From NCBI GenBank assembly GCA_035759745.1, contig DASTUF010000084.1, forward strand, positions 13,452 through 77,451: a stretch of DNA of 64,000 nucleotides. The letters run 5' to 3'. Source of the stretch: CAMLHP01 sp035759745 (lineage in GTDB: Bacteria; Gemmatimonadota; Gemmatimonadetes; Gemmatimonadales; GWC2-71-9). Positions 59,707-64,000 of the stretch are shown here, piece after piece (positions within the stretch are counted from its first letter, which is position 1; every line of letters begins with the position of its first letter). Position numbers and translations under genes: made by a program. The notes beneath the pieces were generated by a model. That model was not told the DNA's origin. It did not search any database and was given only the letters and a program-made list of their open reading frames with translations.

Positions 59707-60380
59707 GCGGGGACCGTGTCCCGGCTTGAGCGCCGCCGCCGGAGTTCCAGCTCCACCCGCGCCAGTACCATCTCCACCCCGATCCGGTTGTGGCCGCCTC
59801 CCGGCAGGATGATGTCGGCATATCGCTTGGAGGGCTCCACGAACTCGAGGTGCATCGGACGCACGGTCTCGAGGTACTGCCGGATCACCATGGCCACACT
59901 GCGTCCCCGCTCGGTGAGGTCGCGCTCCAGCCGGCGGATGAACCGGACATCGTCGGCCACATCCACGAACACCTTGATGTCGAACAGCTCCCGCACCCGC
60001 GGCTCCACGAACAGCAGGATACCGTCCACCAGAACGACATCCTTCCGGGGAATCGTCACCTTTTCGGCGGCGCGGGTATGAGCAGTGAAGTCGTAGGTCG
60101 GTTTCTCGATAGTCTCGCCCCGCGACAGGCGGGTGAGGTGATCCACGAACAGGTCGGTGTCGATCGAGTCGGGGTGATCAAAATTCACTCGCTGGCGCTC
60201 GGCCAGTTCGAGGTGGGCAAGGTCGAGGTAGTACGCATCCTGGTCGATGAATGCAGTGTCCACGCTGAGCGCGTCGTGAATGGCGCGCGCCACCGTGGTC
60301 TTGCCGGAACCCGAGCCACCAGCCACTCCGATGATGAGGGGCCGAATCCCGGGATGTCTCGCCTCAGCGGCTTCGCTCAC
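59703..60380 (-). CDS. udk: Uridine kinase
   Basis: 225 residues. P-loop GVAGGSGSGKTTVARAI at about residues 18-34, FIDQDAYYLDLAHLELAERQ, DHPDSIDTDLFVDHL, PTYDFTAHTRA, and VDGILLFVEPRVRELFDIK are all typical. It phosphorylates uridine and cytidine, complementing upp (14136-14789) in pyrimidine salvage. Overlaps its neighbours by 4 bases on both sides, so it is the middle of a three-gene unit with the Lrp-type and ferredoxin genes. Confidence 0.93.
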   Translation of the reverse strand: MSEAAEARHPGIRPLIIGVAGGSGSGKTTVARAIHDALSVDTAFIDQDAYYLDLAHLELAERQRVNFDHPDSIDTDLFVDHLTRLSRGETIEKPTYDFTAHTRAAEKVTIPRKDVVLVDGILLFVEPRVRELFDIKVFVDVADDVRFIRRLERDLTERGRSVAMVIRQYLETVRPMHLEFVEPSKRYADIILPGGGHNRIGVEMVLARVELELRRRRSSRDTVPA

Positions 60381-60661
60381 AAATCGGCGCCGCCCAGTGA
60401 GAACCCGGCGTCGAGGTCGGCTCGGGAGAAGGCGCGGAAGGCGATCAGCGTTTCTGTGGCCTGGATACCATCGAGCTCCACCATGTGCCTGGTCACCAGC
60501 TCGGCCAGGTCGTCATTGCGTTCCACCCGGATGACTGCTGCCAGGTCGTAACGGCCGGCCACGGAATAGACCTCGGCCACGCCAGGCAGGGCCGCCAGCC
60601 GCTCGGCGACTTCATTCACCCGCCCGCGCGCCACGGTGAGCAGGATCAGTGCGGTAACCAT
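60377..60661 (-). CDS. Lrp/AsnC ligand-binding-domain protein without HTH
   Basis: 94 residues from ATG 60661. It consists of only the RAM/effector domain of Lrp-family regulators (VTALILLTVARGRVNEVAER, LPGVAEVYSVAGRYDLAAVI, HMVELDGIQATETLIAF) with no DNA-binding helix-turn-helix. Such stand-alone domains oligomerise and bind amino acids or other small molecules. A 4-base overlap with udk suggests a shared message, a functional link of unknown kind. Confidence 0.85.
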   Translation of the reverse strand: MVTALILLTVARGRVNEVAERLAALPGVAEVYSVAGRYDLAAVIRVERNDDLAELVTRHMVELDGIQATETLIAFRAFSRADLDAGFSLGGADL

Positions 60662-60718
60662 TGTGTTTCCCTCGTCCCCATCGTGAAATCCGTCACTCAA
60701 ACGTGTGTGACCGTCTCG

Positions 60719-61726
60719 TCAGGCGCCAGTCACCGCCGCCGAGCGTAGCGCCTCGCGGAAGCGCCCGACGATGGCAGCCACCGGCTCCACTGCATCGATG
60801 CCTTCCACGCTCCGGCCGGCCTGCCAGTAGTCGTGCTCGCCCGATTCATCGAGCGATGCCCGCTTCAGCTGCCAGAGCGACCGTAGCGCGTAGAGGGTGC
60901 GCATGAGGTGCTTGGTGCGGCGATGCCGGAGCATCCAGCGGGCTACCGGCCCGGCCCGGAGCCCGGCGCGTTCGACCCACGGGGTCCGGATCACCGCCAC
61001 CGGCACGCCGGTGATTCGCTCGGTGAGCACGATGTCCTCCGGGCCCGACGCGACGATCGCCGCCTTGTATGCCTCACTTGCCCGGCACTCAGTCGTGGCG
61101 ATGAACCGCGTTCCCACCTGCACGCCGGCGTATCCCATGCGCATCAGCCGCACGAACTCCGCGGCATCGCCGGCCCCGCCGGCAGCCACGACGGGCAGGC
61201 CCAGCGGGGCAAGCTCATCCAGCAGTGCCTCGGGTGTGCGGTTGCCAGGATGTCCTCCGGCGTTGCGGTTGACCGCAATCAGTCCATGCACGCCCGCGTC
61301 CCTTCCCTTCGTGGCCCACTTCAGCTCGGTGGCGTCGTGATACACGAAGCCTCCGACCTGCTCCACCCGCTTCACCACCCATGACGGGTTGCCCAGCGAG
61401 GTAATGAAGAACCGTACCCCTTCCTCCAGCGCGACCGAGATCCACTGTTCCATCCGGTCGCGGTAGTGCTTCGACGACTGTTCGATGAGAGCGTTCATTC
61501 CGATCGGCCGGTCGCCGGCGAGCCGCTTGATGAGCTGGAGGCCCTCGCGGAAGTCGTGGCGATGGACATACGTCAGCGAGATCGGCTGCACTACGCCCAG
61601 GCCGCCGGCGGCGCTCACCGCAGCGACGAGCTCCGGATTGCTGCAGGGATACATCGCGCCGCCGATCAGCGGCAGCTCGGTGCCGGCGTCGCGCTGCAGT
61701 GGGGTGAGCGAACTCGGCTCGTTCAA
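60719..61726 (-). CDS. Nitronate monooxygenase-like FMN enzyme
   Basis: 335 residues from TTG 61726, which overlaps the upstream stop as TTGA; GTG 61741 is an alternative. FMN-binding barrel of the 2-nitropropane dioxygenase family: PLIGGAMYPCSNPELVAAVS, GGLGVVQPISL, VHGLIAVNRNAGGHPGNRTP, LPVVAAGGAGDAAEFVRLMR, GYAGVQVGTRFIATTECRAS. It oxidises nitronates or acts as an FabK-like reductase; the two are hard to separate here. A C-terminal stretch (WMLRHRRTKHLMRTLYAL) is unusually basic. Confidence 0.85.
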   Translation of the reverse strand: MNEPSSLTPLQRDAGTELPLIGGAMYPCSNPELVAAVSAAGGLGVVQPISLTYVHRHDFREGLQLIKRLAGDRPIGMNALIEQSSKHYRDRMEQWISVALEEGVRFFITSLGNPSWVVKRVEQVGGFVYHDATELKWATKGRDAGVHGLIAVNRNAGGHPGNRTPEALLDELAPLGLPVVAAGGAGDAAEFVRLMRMGYAGVQVGTRFIATTECRASEAYKAAIVASGPEDIVLTERITGVPVAVIRTPWVERAGLRAGPVARWMLRHRRTKHLMRTLYALRSLWQLKRASLDESGEHDYWQAGRSVEGIDAVEPVAAIVGRFREALRSAAVTGA

Positions 61727-62196
61727 GGCGAGAGGCGCCACGTGGCCCGCACGACCGCTACGACATCTCCTGCCTGATCGACAATCTCGGCGCTGACGTC
61801 GCGCTCCGTCGGCTCGGCGGCAGCGGGAATCGGGTCGGTGCGGCACTCCGCCGTGAGCAGCCCACGGGCCTTCTTCCGGTACTCGGCACCGAGCGCGGTG
61901 ACGATTCCGCGGACGTCGGGAGGGAGCTGGGAGATGACGGCCAGGCCAGTGGCAACTTCACCGAGATTGATCAGGGCGACGGCATGGACCGAGTTCAGGT
62001 GATTGCGCACGCGCCGACGGTCGGACAGCTGCACCACGCTATGGCCCGGCTCGAGCAGCTTCACATGGGCGCCCATCGAGCCGGTGTATGGAGCAAGCCG
62101 GCCAAGAATGCGGCTGAAGAGCCAGGTGCCGCCCGGCAGCGGCGCGAGGCGCCGCCAGAACGCGAGCAGCGTCTCGGTGAGTGAATTCGAGCTCAC
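61723..62196 (-). CDS. DUF4442/PaaI-like hotdog thioesterase
   Basis: 157 residues. LGRLAPYTGSMGAHVKLLEP, RVRNHLNSVHAVALINLGEV and AEYRKKARGLLTAECRTDPI match the DUF4442/PaaI hotdog group, with the conserved HxN pattern (NHLNSVH). No signal peptide. Acyl-CoA or acyl-ACP hydrolysis is likely, substrate unknown. It overlaps the nitronate monooxygenase-like gene by 4 bases, so the two may act on related acyl or nitro compounds, which is inference. Confidence 0.83.
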   Translation of the reverse strand: MSSNSLTETLLAFWRRLAPLPGGTWLFSRILGRLAPYTGSMGAHVKLLEPGHSVVQLSDRRRVRNHLNSVHAVALINLGEVATGLAVISQLPPDVRGIVTALGAEYRKKARGLLTAECRTDPIPAAAEPTERDVSAEIVDQAGDVVAVVRATWRLSP

Positions 62197-62203
62197 GACT
62201 TGA

Positions 62204-62821
62204 TCACTCGAACCAGACGATGATCCGGGTCACCCGGGGCTGGATTCGAGCGAAGGCTGTATCGCTGGAAGTGAAGATGCTGTCGCCCAGCACCGACGAG
62301 ACGTCGACGGCGGTATCCGCCGGCGAGAGGCTGACGACCATGCGGCCGGTCAGCGGAGCGAGCTTGCCGCCGCGCCAGTCGGTGATGGTGCCGCCGTAGT
62401 CCCAGCCGAAACCGGTAATGCCGACCGCCGAGCCGTTGAGGCGCTCCAGTTCGCTGAGCGGGGTGCCCAGCCCGATTCCCGTCGTGGTGATCCAGCGCGA
62501 GGTATCGCCGGTCAGGCGGACCGATTCCGGCGTCCGACGCGCGATGGTGTCCCGCCAGGTGACCGAGAACGTCTGGAGGGGATCGTTGCGGAACACCAGC
62601 GTACCTGGAGCGAAGCTGCCCTCGCCCAGGTGCACCTGCGTTGGCTCGACGACTCCGGCGCCGAATGCAGTGACGAGGTCTTGCTCGGAGGAAGTGGCCA
62701 GAAGTGGTCCGAAGCTGGCGCCGGGCGTGAACCGCCAGTCCGTCGGCGGCAGCGCCGCCTGGGGTGTGCGCAGCTCGCTGCATGCCATGAGCAATAGTAC
62801 AGCCGCCAGTATCGGTCTCAT
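62204..62821 (-). CDS. Putative lipoprotein, unknown function
   Basis: 205 residues from ATG 62821. Signal peptide with lipobox (AVLLLMAC), Cys near residue 14. The mature region looks like two small beta domains: GPLLATSSEQDLVTAFGAGV, VFRNDPLQTFSVTWRD, and GIGLGTPLSELERLNGSAVG, followed by FGWDYGGTITDWRGGKL. The LGTPLSELERLNG segment recalls small protease-inhibitor-like or SmpA/BamE-like folds, but I cannot support a family. The stop is seven bases before the thioesterase start. Confidence 0.7.
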   Translation of the reverse strand: MRPILAAVLLLMACSELRTPQAALPPTDWRFTPGASFGPLLATSSEQDLVTAFGAGVVEPTQVHLGEGSFAPGTLVFRNDPLQTFSVTWRDTIARRTPESVRLTGDTSRWITTTGIGLGTPLSELERLNGSAVGITGFGWDYGGTITDWRGGKLAPLTGRMVVSLSPADTAVDVSSVLGDSIFTSSDTAFARIQPRVTRIIVWFE

Positions 62822-62920
62822 GTCCCAAGTCTATGGCCTGCACGCCACCGCCGCTACCGGTGGCGGCGAGCGGGTACAGGCGCCATCTTCTCTGACATCC
62901 CCCGCAGCCCGGATCTGCCC

Positions 62921-64000
62921 ATGCACGCATCCCGCCGCTCGTTCGTCGCCTCGCTTTCCGGTGCTACTGTGCTGCTTCCAGCCTTTCATGAGCGATCCAT
63001 TCAGCGCCTGCGTGACAGCCTGGCGGTGGCGGGTCGCCGGTCCGCTGCCGATCTCGCCGACGACGAGTCGTACTGGAGCACGATCCAGCGTGCATTCGAT
63101 GCCGACCGCACGATGGTCAACCTCAACAACGGCGGCGTATCGCCGAGCCCGTCGCACGTGCTGGAAGCGATGATTCGCGACCTGCGCTTCACCAACGAGC
63201 TGCCGGTGGAGCACATGTGGCGGGTGCTGGAACCGCGGCTGGAAAGTGTCCGGCGGGACGTGGCCCGGGAGTTCGGCTGCGATCCGGAGGAACTCGCGAT
63301 CACCCGCAACGCGAGCGAAGCCCTGGAGAACATGATCTTCGGGCTCGACCTCGAGCCCGGTGACGAAGTCATCGTCTCCAACCAGAACTATCCCCGGATG
63401 CTGACGTCGTGGGACCAGCGGGTACGCCGGGACGGCATCGTGGTGAAGAGCATCTCCTTCCCACTGCCGCCGGAATCCCGGCAGCAGGTGGTCGATCGCT
63501 TCGCCGAGGCCATCACGCCCAGGACCCGCGTCATCGAGGTCACCCACATCACCAACCTGTCAGGTCAGATCCTCCCGGTGCGGGAGCTGGTGGACCTGGC
63601 TCGGCCCAGGGGAATCGAAGTGTTCGTGGACGGGGCGCATGCCTTTGCCCATTTCCCGTTCACTCGCGATGAGCTGGGCTGCGACTACTACGGCACCAGC
63701 CTCCACAAGTGGCTGCTGGCGCCGATCGGCACCGGGTTTTTGTATGTGCGGCGGGAGAAGATCGGGAAGCTCTGGCCCCAGATGGCGGCGCCGACGGAAA
63801 TGACCAACAACATCCGGAAGTACGAGGAGATCGGCACCCACCCCGCTGCCAACCACAACGCCATCAGCGCGGCGTTGGCCTTTCATCGGGCGATCGGCGC
63901 CGAGCGGAAGGTGACTCGGCTGCGCTACCTCAGGGATCGCTGGGCCAAGCGGCTGCTGAGCGAGGGCAACGGACGGGTGAAGGTGCTCACGCCGCTCGAT
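62921..64000 (+). CDS. Tat-exported class V aminotransferase-like protein, partial
   Basis: 360 residues visible from ATG 62921, still open at the right edge. Twin-arginine signal (SRRSFVASLSGATVLLPA). The PLP-binding fold of class V aminotransferases follows: LNNGGVSPSPSHVLEAMIRD, ITRNASEALENMIFGLDLEP, IEVTHITNLSGQILPVREL, VFVDGAHAFAHFPF and the Lys in GTSLHKWLLAPIGTGFLYV (about residue 262). This subgroup resembles isopenicillin N epimerase, cysteine desulfurase-like or selenocysteine lyase-like enzymes outside the cytoplasm. Substrate unknown. Divergent from the lipoprotein gene, 99 bases apart. Confidence 0.88.
   Translation, partial: MHASRRSFVASLSGATVLLPAFHERSIQRLRDSLAVAGRRSAADLADDESYWSTIQRAFDADRTMVNLNNGGVSPSPSHVLEAMIRDLRFTNELPVEHMWRVLEPRLESVRRDVAREFGCDPEELAITRNASEALENMIFGLDLEPGDEVIVSNQNYPRMLTSWDQRVRRDGIVVKSISFPLPPESRQQVVDRFAEAITPRTRVIEVTHITNLSGQILPVRELVDLARPRGIEVFVDGAHAFAHFPFTRDELGCDYYGTSLHKWLLAPIGTGFLYVRREKIGKLWPQMAAPTEMTNNIRKYEEIGTHPAANHNAISAALAFHRAIGAERKVTRLRYLRDRWAKRLLSEGNGRVKVLTPLD

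Overview
The window is high-GC, gene-dense bacterial chromosome around a dnaA-dnaN replication-origin locus. Lineage is inferred only from gene content. Numerous exported lipoproteins and beta-propellers, paired M16 peptidases, a DUF2911 protein, a large Ser/Thr kinase with a long C-terminal half and a DUF6496 protein suggest Gemmatimonadota or a related soil phylum. There are about 65 protein genes, one tRNA-Phe, the RNase P RNA and one RAYT-type transposase. I see no prophage, integron or CRISPR array.

Layout. 1-3320: end of a probable glutamate dehydrogenase, then runs of very small overlapping genes (metallothionein-like, CPXCG protein, lipoproteins), a glutathione peroxidase and a DUF6496 pair. 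3367-12429: an LVIVD propeller protein, a two-component-protein NHEJ operon (Ku, LigD polymerase, LigD ligase, minus strand), a pyruvyltransferase-like gene, an RNA methyltransferase, a YVTN propeller and tRNA-Phe. 12489-23356: a DUF2911 protein, upp, a beta-CASP nuclease, a YdcF protein, four translationally coupled M16 peptidase genes forming two active/inactive pairs, then a REP-like dyad and RAYT. 23431-38207: NUDIX, holA, SPOR protein, mutS, propeller lipoprotein, AlaX editing protein, M1 peptidase, TonB-domain lipoprotein, cbs, ddl, rhomboid and a DUF2268-like protease.

38236-45027 is the origin locus: mnmE-yidC-yidD-rnpA-rpmH on the minus strand, divergent from dnaA-dnaN. The dnaA-dnaN gap carries a DnaA-box-like site, a GC-rich spacer, CTA triplets resembling DnaA-trios and an AT-rich stretch. 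The dnaA promoter has a DnaA-box-like site overlapping its -35 edge. 45051-64000: a YtxH-like protein, mtgA, two exported proteins, rnpB, a 1038-residue kinase, an AraC-type regulator, fahA with an unknown partner gene, a MacB-like permease, a VWA protein, a PAS protein, a 2Fe-2S ferredoxin, udk, and a run ending in a Tat-type class V aminotransferase that leaves the window.

The most unusual feature is a family of strictly 7-bp-periodic, mostly dyad-symmetric tracts, found in at least nine places. Each locus uses its own related heptamer words (GAGTGGG, GGCGTGG, GTGAAGG, GAGTTGA, AAAGGTG and so on), and in most the phase is kept through the turn of the hairpin. They sit at gene ends, often over stop codons. 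One lies in frame inside mnmE, and another supplies the C-terminal tail of the DNA ligase. No search or alignment was run; family calls rest on recognised motifs.
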